Assembly (NCBI GenBank): GCA_032629725.1
Contig: JAFEVB010000015.1
Span: forward strand, 62,001-126,000
Length of the DNA: 64,000 bases
From: Gremmenia infestans
Taxonomy: Eukaryota > Ascomycota > Leotiomycetes > Helotiales > Hamatocanthoscyphaceae
Direction: 5' to 3'
This document shows positions 19,373-30,381 of the stretch, in pieces. The notes below the pieces were generated by a model that ran no database searches, was not told where the DNA came from, and saw nothing but the letters and a program-made list of their open reading frames with translations. The position numbers and the translations under genes are program-made. How positions within the stretch are numbered: position 1 is the stretch's first letter; each line of letters opens with the position of its first letter.

Positions 19373-22300
19373 TTGGATTGTTTTGATGAAATGTTAAGGG
19401 ATGTAGTGGAAGGAAGATTGACGCGACGTTATTAGCTTTGCTGCTCATAGGAAAGGAGGGGCCAGCTCTATTAGCTGCTGAGGAAGTAATCGTAGAAGCA
19501 CATCATGAATTTAAGTAGTAGTCTGATTGCCAAGAGTTTTGGGATTGTAATGGATGTGTAATGTGTTTGCATCCAAAAGGCGTTCCGGTGATAGGATAAT
19601 CGTACGAGAATTCATTCTTCTCATTATCTTCTCTTTATTTCGCCTGTTGCTAAGCACATCGCAGGCCAATAATCGACTTAGAAAGCCTCCTGCTGTATGT
19701 AAATTGGCTTAAAGGAGGAGTAACAATATATCGGTAGGGGTTTTGGCAAGCAGCATCAGTGAGTAATCGTGTGCCAAGCTCGAACAACCCAATGGAAAGT
19801 TTTTCTATGAGCCAATGCCTAGGTATGTGCGACAAGTTTTAAGCAATGTTGAGTAAACAAAATGTTTTCATCTAGTCGTCTGGAAAAAGATGTGAAAGCT
19901 AATTGGTAGCGGCTAAGAGCCCTGTTGCAAGTGCGGAAATGGATGCCCCGGGTAGTAACCAGACCTCTTGCAATATTTGACGAAGGGGTTTGTTTGTGTC
20001 TCGTGACTTGTGATTCAAAGACTTGCTATGATGCAAGCAAATACCAAAAGACATTTTGAAAAATTAGTGTAACACGAAAAGATAGAAATAGAAAGATGCC
20101 GAGCAAGTAAAACAAATACAATTATGAGTAATTCCAGAATCACATCACATGACTAAGTCGCCATGTAATTTCTTGGTGAGAATTGGAAGTAAACAAAGAA
20201 AAGTAGAAGGGATTACGGACTGAAAACCAAAGTCGCAGTATCCATTCTACTTGCGCAACTATGCGAGAGGCAGAATCTTCAAGTGATAGTAAGTCCTGGC
20301 TAGGCTAATGTAGCGCTTGAAAGTCTGCAAATTGTGGTGGTGGAAAGCCCATCAAGTATTTCAGTAGACATATTAACAACTGATGAATAGCAAGTGTAAA
20401 GAGACCTCAGTATACCCTTAGTCGCAAAGCCATTGTCTCAAGAGGGCTCTGACGGTCACGTGAACATCAAATGCAATCGAATCGACCCTACTTCCATAAT
20501 GCGATGGTTCTTATTATTAAGCAAGAGGATTAAAGGAGAAAGGTAGTTAAGCGCGCCTTGCCCCTCCAACAAGTAAGAACTGACGGGAATATCGTTCTGA
20601 TTTGTTTTAATTGTCAGGCGAAGGCCCGACTTTTTGGTATGAAGGCTGGCGCTTGTGAAGAAATATTGATATTCCTTAGTTTTGCCGAGATATCTCCACC
20701 ATAAGGAAAATTTCTGCTAGAGCTATTAGGTAACACAAATTGGTTAAGGCTTCATAGGAAAATAAGATAGAATTGTATTTTGTCGTCGTGAGTTGATAAG
20801 TTTTCGTATTATTTGTCGAATAAAAGTCCTCTTAAGAAGGTGGCGGGTAGCTTATAGAGCTATTGGCTGAAGAGCGCTTTACGCTCCATTATTTCAAGTG
20901 TAACTTGACGGACCCACCTACCCCTCCTCCACTCAAAGGTCCCAAAGTTTGAATGGATGCAAGATTGTGGTATCACGAGGTATCGAATTGATTTCCCCAC
21001 CTTTGGACGAAGAGCCGTTTGAAGGCTAAAGCCTCATGTACTTGGACTAATTCAGCAGCCCTATGCAGGCGTCAAATCAGAATAGCGGACTTAGCTACAT
21101 TCGAAAGTGGTGTGCTTTATACAAGAGTAAAGATCCTCACCCTTAGCTCGACTTGTATGTCTCGTCACCGCTTCAAGCCGCAATGCGGTGAGATGATTCG
21201 GCTGCCGTACGCCTCATAGAAAAAACAAAATGTGAGATATGATTGACTCGGGCGTGAATAAATTTCATGCACCTGGTCTCCGGCCTCAGCTCAGTATTCG
21301 GATGCTCGTGTTCGGCTGCTTCTACGGGGCGTGGGAAGAGAATGGTGGATCAATATCGGCACCGTCGCCGTGCTTTTCTCACCGTTTTCGGGTCTCGAAG
21401 GTCAAGGATCGTCAGAAGACAAACAGACAGCTACAAGCGTAGCCGATAGATACCTTAGGGCTCCAGAGAGGAAGTGAGTAGTGTCCACTGATATTGCTGC
21501 CCACACACACGAATACACACCGAGGTCGGGAGGCACAGAGGCAATCACGGAAGGCTTTTCAAGTGCCGGTCATAAGGCATCGTGGTTGGAGTCGTTTGGC
21601 TGGTGACAAGGGTCTCCGCACAATGCAAATCTGGAAAGCAAATCTGCAGGCTTTAAACATTAGTCACAGTCCTTATCTGTGATGGCTTCATCGAATAGTT
21701 ACGATGATCGACGTTTCTGCAGCTTTATTTGTGGTTGTTGTTCTTATGCTCGCGGGGTTGATCCTGGATCAGTTCGGATTAAGGATTTTGCATGCTTGAC
21801 TCGTGCGCGTGCAAGTCATCAGAAGCCTGGGGGCCGTTTTTTACTCTGCTCTCCGCGAGAGATACCGAGGAAGCCAGTGTAAGCCATGGAAGAGAGTAGG
21901 CCTAGAAGAGAGAGATGAGCCGCTACACTTTTTCAATCAGTACTAGTAGTCTTCCATGTCCCCCGAGGCATAATATGATAAGAACGGAGGGCCTCTATGC
22001 GTATAGCATACCGGTATATGTTATATTAATGTTGCATTGCATGTAGGTGATATATTGCGTGCCGGTGCTCTATGCCCTGCCTTACCTGATGCCCCGCTTC
22101 CCCTGCGCCAGGCTCGGAGGATTTATATTGACATGGCGTGAGATGGATGCGATGCGCTGTACCTTTCACTGTCACACCAAAACCCCCCAATTTCAGGTTA
22201 ATAATCAGCCAGCCCTCTTGTGAACAGCGGGTGGCTTGGTGGGGGGACTTGGAATTGTATTCCGACTGTAAGAGGGAAATGGGGCGAAAAGGATGTTTTG

Positions 22301-22899
22301 TACTAGCAGTAAAAGCTGAGTAAGCCTCAATGGGATGAGAAGGGGTAGATTTCATACATAAGTACATAGGGGCCAACAACAACAAAGAACAATTGGCATA
22401 TAAATAAATATGTTAATTATTCTATAATCATCCTCCCATGATAATCATTCGTACAAGTAAATAAAAGTAAAAACGCACAAAACACTGGATAAGTGAAGTT
22501 TATTCGTTACTCACTCTTAATAAGCGCATGAGACAGGATTAGGATTAGGATTCTCAAATATGGCCCGTGCTGAATGGAGTCCGGTTGACTTTTCACCAAC
22601 ACAACGCAGAACAAGAAGCTGACACAAACTTTACTTGTACAAACCTCGACTCGATACAACCTCGACTCCCGAGCCTCACCAACTTCACGACTCCACGACT
22701 CCGCGCCCATCCAATCCCTTCCTTCGAGTGAGCGAGTGAGGACACCGATACCCCCATACACATGTTTACCCGGGTCGACGTTCCTTTTCTACACAGTCGA
22801 CTGTGTACGCACTACACGCCTCGGACGGACGGCCAGGCTGCCTACCAGCTTCCTCTACGCTGACTCGGAAGTCGCTCTGGGTCAGCAGATTTCAGGCGC
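19373..22899. other. Long intergenic region upstream of acrB-like gene
   Basis: About 3.5 kb with no gene I can support. Short frames on both strands lack motifs. The final 300 bases are the probable promoter and leader of the acrB-like gene, with C/T-rich and CGA-rich segments at 22640-22740. Confidence 0.5.
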
Positions 22900-25752
22900 A
22901 TGCCTCGTGGCCAGCCCGCAACAAAGCGACAGCAGGGTGCTGCGAACCAGCGGGACACCAGGCACGAGAATGGGCTTGTAGGCCCCGGCAAGAGGGTGCA
23001 GAGACAGAAGAGCAATGGTCATCTCAACGGCTACGCCAAGCAACAAGAGAACAGCCATCCGCCAACTCCTCCTCTGCCTGCGACACCTCCTCACACGAAT
23101 GGACACGCACGACAATCGAATGCTGCTGATTTCGCTGCAGACAACAAAGTCCCCGCCGACTCTCTGAGGAGAGGTTCTTTCTCTGGCTATTCGGAATCCT
23201 CCTCGTCCGAATACTCGCACAACATGTCTACTCTCTCCGTGTCCCAGGAGAACCACCGCCGAATCGATGTCAACGCTGCCAAGAACCCTGCTGTACATCG
23301 TGACTCTGGACCGCTCAGTTACGCCCTCACGGTTCTGAGGTCCTGTCCTCTCTACGACACTATTGCTATCCTCATCGTCCTCCTCCAACTCCCGCCGACC
23401 TTCCTCTCTCTGGTCCACCTTCTCTTTGCTACCTTGACCTTCGTCCCTCCCTCGGCCTCTGCGACTTCTGGGTTAAGCTTTGTGGATATTTTTGAAGGTA
23501 CATTGGGTACTCCATCTATGGCTACCATCGTGGTAGTCGATTTGTTTGTGTTGCTCATATGGCTCTTTTTATGGGGCTCCCTTCAGGATATTGCGTTGGA
23601 CTTGGCACAGACAGTCATTGCGTTGACTCTTGGGGGTGGGACCAGCGGTAAAGATACGGGCGTGAACAATGTTTTGGTCTGCTTTGGCATCGTTGGACTC
23701 TCTCATCTGGCCCGAAGTGGAGACATCAAGCAATCTGGTATACGCGCTTTACTTTCATCCTCAGGCGGAATTATGGGCTCCCCGGATCCCGACGATCCCT
23801 TGGAGCGCGCTGCCCAAACTAGGAATAAGAAGGGAGCGCATGGTTGGATTCGAAGCATTCTTGCGATACATATTTTAGCACAAGGCCTTGTACGATATGT
23901 CAGGGACTGGTATGTTAGGAGGGAAAAACAAGTCAATTCAGTATCAATAGGCGATCCGGAGGCTGGCAAAGCATTGGCAGATGCGAACAATGATTCCTTG
24001 ACGCCGAATACGCAAAGCCTAGACAACGATTCCTCAACTTCTTTGCCCGTCAGCAGTACGCTTATAAATTCAAAGAAGAAGAGGAAACAAAGCGCGCAGG
24101 TCCGCATACGGCAGCCTTTATGGGCAGCTTTAGCCAGTACAAAGATCGTTATGGTAAAGGAGTATGAAACATCACACACAGCAGCCGAGTCTGCCGGCAC
24201 AAATGCAACAGACATCAATAACCTTGGAAACGCACCTTTCAATACCGAGGCGGATCGAATATGGATAACATATGTTGGGTCCGATGAGGTTTCTTTCAGC
24301 ACGAGTTACTTTCCCACCCACACACCTCTGGAGAATTGTGAGGAGAAAAAGTTGGATGCTTCTGGGGTTGACAAGTCGAAACCATTTTTCGTCCGAGTCA
24401 ACCAAACAGTTTGGCATCTAACGCGAATTAGAATAACTACGGATCCAGACGAACCAGAAGGACAGGGTACGAGATGGAACGGTGAGATTTCAGGGCTTGC
24501 AGCTGCATCCAGCTACGAATGTGATTTCGTTAGTACTGCCAATGGTGCTATCATTTTCTCCACCAGCATTAGAACTCTACAGGTTCCCATTACAGATACG
24601 GCTGGACTCTCACCGAATCCTCAAGTCTCTAGCCGACCAGGATCTCCAATCACAACACTTAAAATCTCCATTGCTTCGTCAGAGATCAAGCTAGCTGAAG
24701 AACGCAACCGACAGAAGCGAGAACGGAAAGATCAGAGGACAAAGCTCAGCTCAGTACGTAAAGAGCTCGACAGGCTTCTTGCCAACCTCGCGACTGGGGG
24801 CGGCAACGACGACCGTCTTAAGCAGAAGATCCAGCAAAGCAACCTGCACATGAAGCAGGCAGAGGATGCTCTCATCTCTCTTGAAGAAGAAATCCAATCT
24901 CTGGAGGCTATCCCTACCGACGACACCGCCCATTACACTGCCGCCAAGTCCGCCTTCCAATCACAGCGCGAGGCACATAAGAAGTACCGAGCTGAAATAC
25001 AGGAGGCTAAGCAATGCGCCGACCGCGACGTCCTAGCTCTCAAGAACGAACTCTCAAGCATCCAACAGAAGCGTGAACGCTACCAATCCCGCATCACCAA
25101 GCTCAATGCCGAGCATGACCGCATTCTCGAAGCCAACGCCAAAGGACTGGACGAGGTCCAACGCAAAGACAAGGCGCGCTTTGATAATGAAACCAACAGA
25201 TCCAACATGGAGATGATGTACATGGAGCGCCTCGCCGAATTAGAACACCAGATCACCATTGTTAGCGACGCACTCCACGGTCTCGTTTTAGGAATTGATA
25301 TCATGACTCAGAACGAGATATACGCGTCGGCCAGCCCAAATGCCAGTGTTCAGAACCTCAACGCTGCCGCTAGCCCTTTCACCGCGGATCCGAACGCCCT
25401 CCCGGAGAACACTGCTTACGGTTGGAACGCTGCTGGACCTAGTCACTCTGGTGGATATGCTGCCGGCGCATTTAACAATTCCACCGGCCCTGCACAGGGA
25501 ATCAGGACACGAGGCAGGAGTAGCAGCATGTTGAGCAATGTTTCTGGTTTCACGCAGAGTAGCGAGGAAGGAGGAGCACCTGGACCTTCTTTCGCGCCTC
25601 CACAGCAGATGGGCACGGCTATCTGGGGCGATGACAATGAGAAGGGTAGCTTTGGAAGTGGGAGTGCAAGTCGTAGTGGTAGTGGGAGTGGCAGTGCTGG
25701 GGATCCAAAGAGTCCTATTGGGAATGGGAAAGCCGCTCTTGCAAGGTGGTGA
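22900..25752 (+). CDS. acrB: AcrB-like ubiquitination network protein (coiled-coil membrane protein)
   Basis: One uninterrupted frame of 950 codons, single exon. A disordered, basic, Pro/Ser-rich N terminus is followed by SLRRGSFSGYSESSSSEYSH. Hydrophobic segments lie at about residues 150-185, 207-245 and 253-268 (MATIVVVDLFVLLIWLFLWG is the clearest). A linker follows, then a long coiled coil at about 590-800 (EERNRQKRERKDQRTKLSSV, LEEEIQSLEA). The tail is Gly/Ser-rich. Three membrane spans plus a coiled coil and this N-terminal composition match A. nidulans AcrB, a protein genetically tied to the CreB/CreC deubiquitination network in carbon repression and acriflavine resistance; the match is from memory. 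The start at 22900 gives the typical MPRGQ opening. The molecular mechanism of the family is not known. Confidence 0.78.
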   Translation: MPRGQPATKRQQGAANQRDTRHENGLVGPGKRVQRQKSNGHLNGYAKQQENSHPPTPPLPATPPHTNGHARQSNAADFAADNKVPADSLRRGSFSGYSESSSSEYSHNMSTLSVSQENHRRIDVNAAKNPAVHRDSGPLSYALTVLRSCPLYDTIAILIVLLQLPPTFLSLVHLLFATLTFVPPSASATSGLSFVDIFEGTLGTPSMATIVVVDLFVLLIWLFLWGSLQDIALDLAQTVIALTLGGGTSGKDTGVNNVLVCFGIVGLSHLARSGDIKQSGIRALLSSSGGIMGSPDPDDPLERAAQTRNKKGAHGWIRSILAIHILAQGLVRYVRDWYVRREKQVNSVSIGDPEAGKALADANNDSLTPNTQSLDNDSSTSLPVSSTLINSKKKRKQSAQVRIRQPLWAALASTKIVMVKEYETSHTAAESAGTNATDINNLGNAPFNTEADRIWITYVGSDEVSFSTSYFPTHTPLENCEEKKLDASGVDKSKPFFVRVNQTVWHLTRIRITTDPDEPEGQGTRWNGEISGLAAASSYECDFVSTANGAIIFSTSIRTLQVPITDTAGLSPNPQVSSRPGSPITTLKISIASSEIKLAEERNRQKRERKDQRTKLSSVRKELDRLLANLATGGGNDDRLKQKIQQSNLHMKQAEDALISLEEEIQSLEAIPTDDTAHYTAAKSAFQSQREAHKKYRAEIQEAKQCADRDVLALKNELSSIQQKRERYQSRITKLNAEHDRILEANAKGLDEVQRKDKARFDNETNRSNMEMMYMERLAELEHQITIVSDALHGLVLGIDIMTQNEIYASASPNASVQNLNAAASPFTADPNALPENTAYGWNAAGPSHSGGYAAGAFNNSTGPAQGIRTRGRSSSMLSNVSGFTQSSEEGGAPGPSFAPPQQMGTAIWGDDNEKGSFGSGSASRSGSGSGSAGDPKSPIGNGKAALARW

Positions 25753-26312
25753 TGATTCTGTTTGTGTTTTGTGATGTTTTGTACTTGCCTTTATTATAAA
25801 AAGAGTGTGACAGAACGCTCTGAAATGAGTTGTATTCTTCCTAATGACGTTTTTCGTGTTGGGTGATTCTTAAATGCCGAGATTATGCTAGTATATATGT
25901 GAACTCACCTGAATGCATAGCCATAGTCTACTTATTACCTTTCAGCCTACTCATAAACCACTCGCATGTCTGGCAAGACTAGAATAGAAACTTGCCAACA
26001 TGCTAAATCAATAATTGTTCCTGGGTCTCGCTCCTCGGCGTAAGCGTCTGCAGATTTCGGGATCACCCAAATGAAGTCCCTTTCCGCCTCGTTGCCTCGT
26101 TCTCTTACATGAGGTACTGTTGAATCATTCGCTCGGGCCTCCCGTACCATCCCAGGCGTAATCGGATCCGCCTCAGGGTTCCAGCTTTGTTGCACGTCTC
26201 AATATTCAGCCCCCAAATCGTGTTTTGGTGTAATATAAGGAAAAAAAAAGGGGCTTCTTAAGCGGTGCGTTGTAGTGGAGTGGCATGTTACCCCTGTCGG
26301 CATTGGCGTTGT
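25753..26312. other. Intergenic between acrB-like gene and DNA primase gene
   Basis: Contains the 3' region of the acrB-like gene and the distal promoter of the primase gene. No supported gene; the minus-strand frame at 25947-26195 has no motif. Confidence 0.5.
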
Positions 26313-26339
26313 CGCGTCGCGTCAAACTTTGAGACGCGA
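26313..26339 (+). promoter_or_regulatory. Cluster of MCB-like (ACGCG) cell-cycle sites upstream of primase
   Basis: CGCGT occurs at 26313-26317 and 26318-26322, and ACGCG at 26334-26338, that is three copies of the MBF/DSC1 core within 26 bases, about 55-80 bases before the primase ATG. G1/S genes for DNA replication carry such elements in yeasts, so the position fits. MBF binding is inferred. Confidence 0.5.
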
Positions 26340-26393
26340 GATTTACCCTCACCACCAAGACAGCTTTTTGGATTATTGAGATAAACAGCAACC

Positions 26394-28088
26394 ATGATCA
26401 GACAAGAATTCTCACGAGTCGATCCTAAGAGGCGCGCAGCTCTCGACCATCGCAAAAAGCAATTTGCGACTCCAGCTTTCCAGAATGTAGAGTATAAGCA
26501 TCGCTTGAACTTCTATGCCACGCCTCCTACGGCCGATATCACGCTCGAGCAGTTTGAACAATGGGCCATTGATCGTTTGCGAGGTATGCAATCTCTTACA
26601 GTGTGTTGGATATTTGCTAATGTTGGAAATGGACAGTGCTCGCAGAACTCGAAGCCTGCTCTTTTAGAAACAAATCCCCCGCCGAGACAGCAACGCACAT
26701 GAAGCCCCTCCTCGACAAATACCTCCCTCTTTCCTCCTCCACCTCCGGCTCTACTGCCCTGCAAGCCGAGCGCCAGAAAGACCACTACAGTCACTTCATT
26801 CTACGCCTAGCTTTTGCTTCAACGGAGGATTTGCGCAGGCGCTTTTCGCGAGTGGAGTCTATGCTTTTTCGCCTCAGGTTCCAGGCTGATGATGTGAGGG
26901 AACGGATGGCGTTTGTGGAGGGCTTGAATCTGGAGTGGGAGACTGTTAGTGACGAGGAGCGTAGGGAGTTTGCGGAAGAGCTGAGAGCTGCGGGGGGTGG
27001 CTTTCCGAAGCGGATTGAGGAAGAGAGTTACTTCAAAGTAGACTGGATAAGGGTCCCCGAGCTAGTGGAGAGCAGGAGGGTGTTTTTAAAAGCTGGCAAG
27101 GCGTATGTTCCTGGACGGGAACAGCTATCTATGGTGGTTGCGGAGTTTACGAGCAGGCTGGACAAGGCTTTAGAGGTTTGTTTGTGTTGCCGATATCTAC
27201 GTGGAATGATATGCTAATATTTGGGAAGTTAACATCGCGAGCTCTGCCTAGATTGGATGAAGACGACCGTCTCACACCTATCCTAACCCACCTCTCGCAA
27301 AACTTCACAACCCCCGACGCAAACTACTCATCCTCCGCTATCGCCCTCCCTGGCGCAGACATCTCAGCTCGCAACATCGACACCCTTTCCTCCTCCTTCC
27401 CCCTCTGCATGCAGAACCTGCACCGTTCACTCCGCCGCGACGCGCATCTCAAACATTTCGGCCGCCTACAATACACGTTATTCCTCAAAGGCATCGGCCT
27501 GAACCTCGAAGAATGTTTGGTATTCTGGCGTTCCAGCTTCAGCAAGATCACCGATGATACGTTCAATAAAGAATACCGATATAATGTCCGTCACACATAT
27601 GGTGATGTAGGAGGCGATTCGAATAGGAGGGGAGGTGGATATAGTCCGTTCTCGTGCCAGAAGATATTGACGGAACATCCGCCTGGACCTGGGGAGTCTC
27701 ATGGGTGTCCGTATAGGCATTTCAGTATTGACAATTTGACGGCTTTGTTGCAAAATGTCGGTGTCAAAGACCAGGAGGTGCTGAGAGGGGTGAAAGAGGA
27801 TAAGGAGAAGACGAAATTTCATTTGGCTTGTAATAGGTATACCGCTCCCTTTCCCGACCTCGCTCAACGAAAATCCGATGTTCTGTACGAAATTGCTAAT
27901 CTTTATACAGGGTCTTTGAATACGTACACAAGCAAGAGATCAAGAAAGTCAAAGACGACGGTACATGGGGCGCTTCACAGTTGGAGACGATCGTCCATCC
28001 GAATGAGTACTTCAAAAGAAGTTATATGTTGAAGAATATGGGCAAGAACCCAGTTGAGACGGAAGGAGATGTCAAGATGGAAGGTTGA
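26394..28088 (+). CDS. pri2: DNA primase large subunit (Pri2, p58)
   Basis: Four exons (26394-26583, 26637-27175, 27229-27836, 27911-28088) with GT-AG introns of 53, 53 and 74 bases give 504 residues, the usual size. It begins MIRQEFSRVDPKRRAALDHR, followed by the YKHRLNFYATPP element typical of Pri2. The C-terminal 4Fe-4S domain shows four candidate ligands in order: FPLCMQNLH, FSCQKIL, HGCPYRHF and ACNRVFEY (the last formed across intron 3). Role: regulatory subunit of the primase-polymerase alpha complex that starts RNA-DNA primers in the nucleus. The promoter has MCB-like sites. All motifs and splice phases are intact. Confidence 0.95.
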
Positions 28089-29586
28089 ACATCTATTGGG
28101 TGGTGTTATGGCGTTAGAAGGGATTCCTGGAAACTGGAGGAGAGGACTAATGGATTAATGAAACAGAAAACATAAGAATCGATTCCACAAATCCCCTTGT
28201 TTGAGACAACCATGAATACCACCAATCATCCCAAAGCTTGCTCGCCCTTGAATATCAAATGGGGCGCCGCTTATTACGCGCTAGTGTGCGGAGTCGCGTT
28301 TGCTGCTAAGCAGTTCTCAAAATATGACATGTCTTAATCATTCCCTAACCTTTTTTTGTTTTCACCTTTTCATAGAAAGAAAGTACATTTCTTAGTCTTC
28401 TGTTGTTATTTGATGTCCGTTCTGTCAAATTATCTCCACCCCTACAGCTCATTAACCTGACACCTTTGCGAGTCATTTTTAATGAAGATATCTTCAATTT
28501 CACAATCCGTGAAATTAATGAAATTTGGAAGGGAATGCTTTATTTTTTCTCATTGTACAAAACCCTTTCTAGTCTATTCATGATTTTGTTCTTCGTCGGA
28601 CGGTACTTACCCGCCTAGGTACAACGAGCGTCGAGTATGGAGTAATACACTGTTGACCATGATGCGAATCTGGCACCAAAGAAGTCAATGGATGTCTCTA
28701 TCGGTCTTCGCATTCCCTGATACCCATCAGCTCCCTCCAAAAGTAGGATACGATGTTTCTCGACTTCCTTCTCGTCTATGCTACTCAGTACTTGAAAATC
28801 AACCAAGGTTCAGCAGTTTCGAAAAACACCACTTGAAAGCCAAGTAGCGTTTCAACACAGGGCTCATAAATGAATTTTACTATGATATAGCGACTTGACA
28901 CACACAGAGCCATATTTGTCATGTTGTGCTTCACGAGCTTGCGCTAATCGCTGGGCTTGGATCGCCATAGAGCCGCATCATCACATCATCACATCATCAG
29001 GGATCATGCCACGAGTTGCAGATCCAGAGTGGCCCCGTTTTTTCGAGGAGTTTACGTTTTGCAAAAAGCTTATCCTGACCTCCAGAAGAGATGGACGCGG
29101 CTGGGTCTTTTTCAAAAGGTCGCCACGCAGAAAATTCTTACTTTGCTTCCTTGTTGTAGACGGAGTGCGTGAGGCATTCAAGCTCTTATTGCTCTTGACA
29201 ATAGCTATTCTTGCTGTGTTTAGAAAAAGATAGCTTACGTAATCAGAAAGTTCGTCGAACCCTGAGAAGGATGCTGGAACCTTTATTGCGGATATAAGGA
29301 TTCGTTGTGACAACTTATCCTCACATAGTATACAGCGTTTCTCTACAAGTATATACACGGGTATCCATGGCCCAAGCTTTGCTTTCAAGAAGTCAGAACT
29401 TAAATAGACCACCATAATAAAGTGTAGGTGAGAATACTCAAACTTTCATTTTCAGAGCGACTAAATACAAGACCATCCCAGGCTCACTTCCATTGCAGAT
29501 AATCCAACCTCAAAACTATATACTTGCCTCTTCCAACCATTCTACGATCCTTCACTTAGCCCACCAAGCAATCATGATGCCTCCAC
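28089..29586. other. Intergenic, 3' flanks of primase and glutamic peptidase genes
   Basis: No supported gene. A short CATCATCACATCATCAC run lies near 28978-28999. Frames on both strands at 28895-29415 overlap each other and lack motifs. Confidence 0.5.
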
Positions 29587-30381
29587 TTAAACGTACACGC
29601 ATTTGACACTTGAGCTAGTGTCAGTGCACGTAACAACGGTGGTGCCGCCGCTGTTTTGCATATCGATGATAGTAGCACCACTGGGACCAACCGACGTTCC
29701 ACTCTTCACAGCCGAAGCACTGCTGAAAGTCTCGGTTCCAAAGTTGGCCAGCGAGACCTGGGATCCATTCTCCTCATACGCCTCAACGATCCACTCAGCA
29801 TTGTACTCGCAAAGGTCACCCTCGCTGCTCTCGCCACTGAAAGAGTGTGTGACGGTCTTGCCGGTGGTCACGTTCTCGACTTTAGCGGTTCCGCCAGTCT
29901 TGCTGGTTGCCGTGACGGTCGCCTTGATGGTGTCTCCAGCAGAGATAGAGATGCCCGAGAAATCGTACGAGTAGTCGGGGTACCACTCATACCAGACGTC
30001 GTAAGTAACAGACGAGCCGGACTTGGTCCAGTCAATGCCGGTCTGCAGAATGGCCGTGCTGCAAGTGTCACCGTCGATGCCAACCCATGAAGCGCCAGAG
30101 CCAGCGGTCGATGGAGTTGGGACGGTGAACGTTCCAGTCACGGACGTGTAGCCGGTTCCAATGAGAACAGCACCGGCCCAGTTCGTGGAGTAAGACACAA
30201 AAGTGTCGTTGCTGTTCATGCCGGTCTTGATGTTGCCATCTGCATCTCTAACATACTGGACTGGCTTGCTCGTTTTGCCCGCAGCCCGCCTTCGGTGGGC
30301 CTCTTGTCGCTTGGCTGTGTTTGGGGCGGCCAAGGCGCTACCCGCAAGGAGGAGAGTGCTAACTACTGCTGCGAACTTCAT
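29587..30381 (-). CDS. Secreted glutamic endopeptidase (eqolisin, peptidase family G1)
   Basis: Single exon, 264 residues. A clear signal peptide (MKFAAVVSTLLLAGSALA) is followed by a short basic propeptide with KR and RRR sites. The mature domain has the G1 hallmarks: WAGAVL, VTGTFTVP, SWVGIDGD, the Gln of AILQTGIDW, the Glu of YNAEWIVEAYE and a Thr/Ser-rich beta-sandwich. The Gln/Glu pair are the catalytic residues of scytalidoglutamic peptidase-type enzymes. Four Cys (DTCS, DLCEY, VVTCTD, VKCVY) can form two disulfides. It acts outside the cell at acidic pH, pepstatin-insensitive in the family. A TATAAG box lies at 30505-30510 on the minus strand, about 125 bases before the ATG. Confidence 0.95.
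   Translation of the reverse strand: MKFAAVVSTLLLAGSALAAPNTAKRQEAHRRRAAGKTSKPVQYVRDADGNIKTGMNSNDTFVSYSTNWAGAVLIGTGYTSVTGTFTVPTPSTAGSGASWVGIDGDTCSTAILQTGIDWTKSGSSVTYDVWYEWYPDYSYDFSGISISAGDTIKATVTATSKTGGTAKVENVTTGKTVTHSFSGESSEGDLCEYNAEWIVEAYEENGSQVSLANFGTETFSSASAVKSGTSVGPSGATIIDMQNSGGTTVVTCTDTSSSVKCVYV

Noticed and set aside
23703..24302. 199-codon minus-strand frame
   Set aside because: Antisense of the acrB-like gene.
28895..29415. Overlapping frames of 112 and 144 codons
   Set aside because: Mutually antisense without motifs; treated as intergenic.
29603..30090. Plus-strand frames of 123 and 144 codons
   Set aside because: Antisense of the glutamic peptidase.
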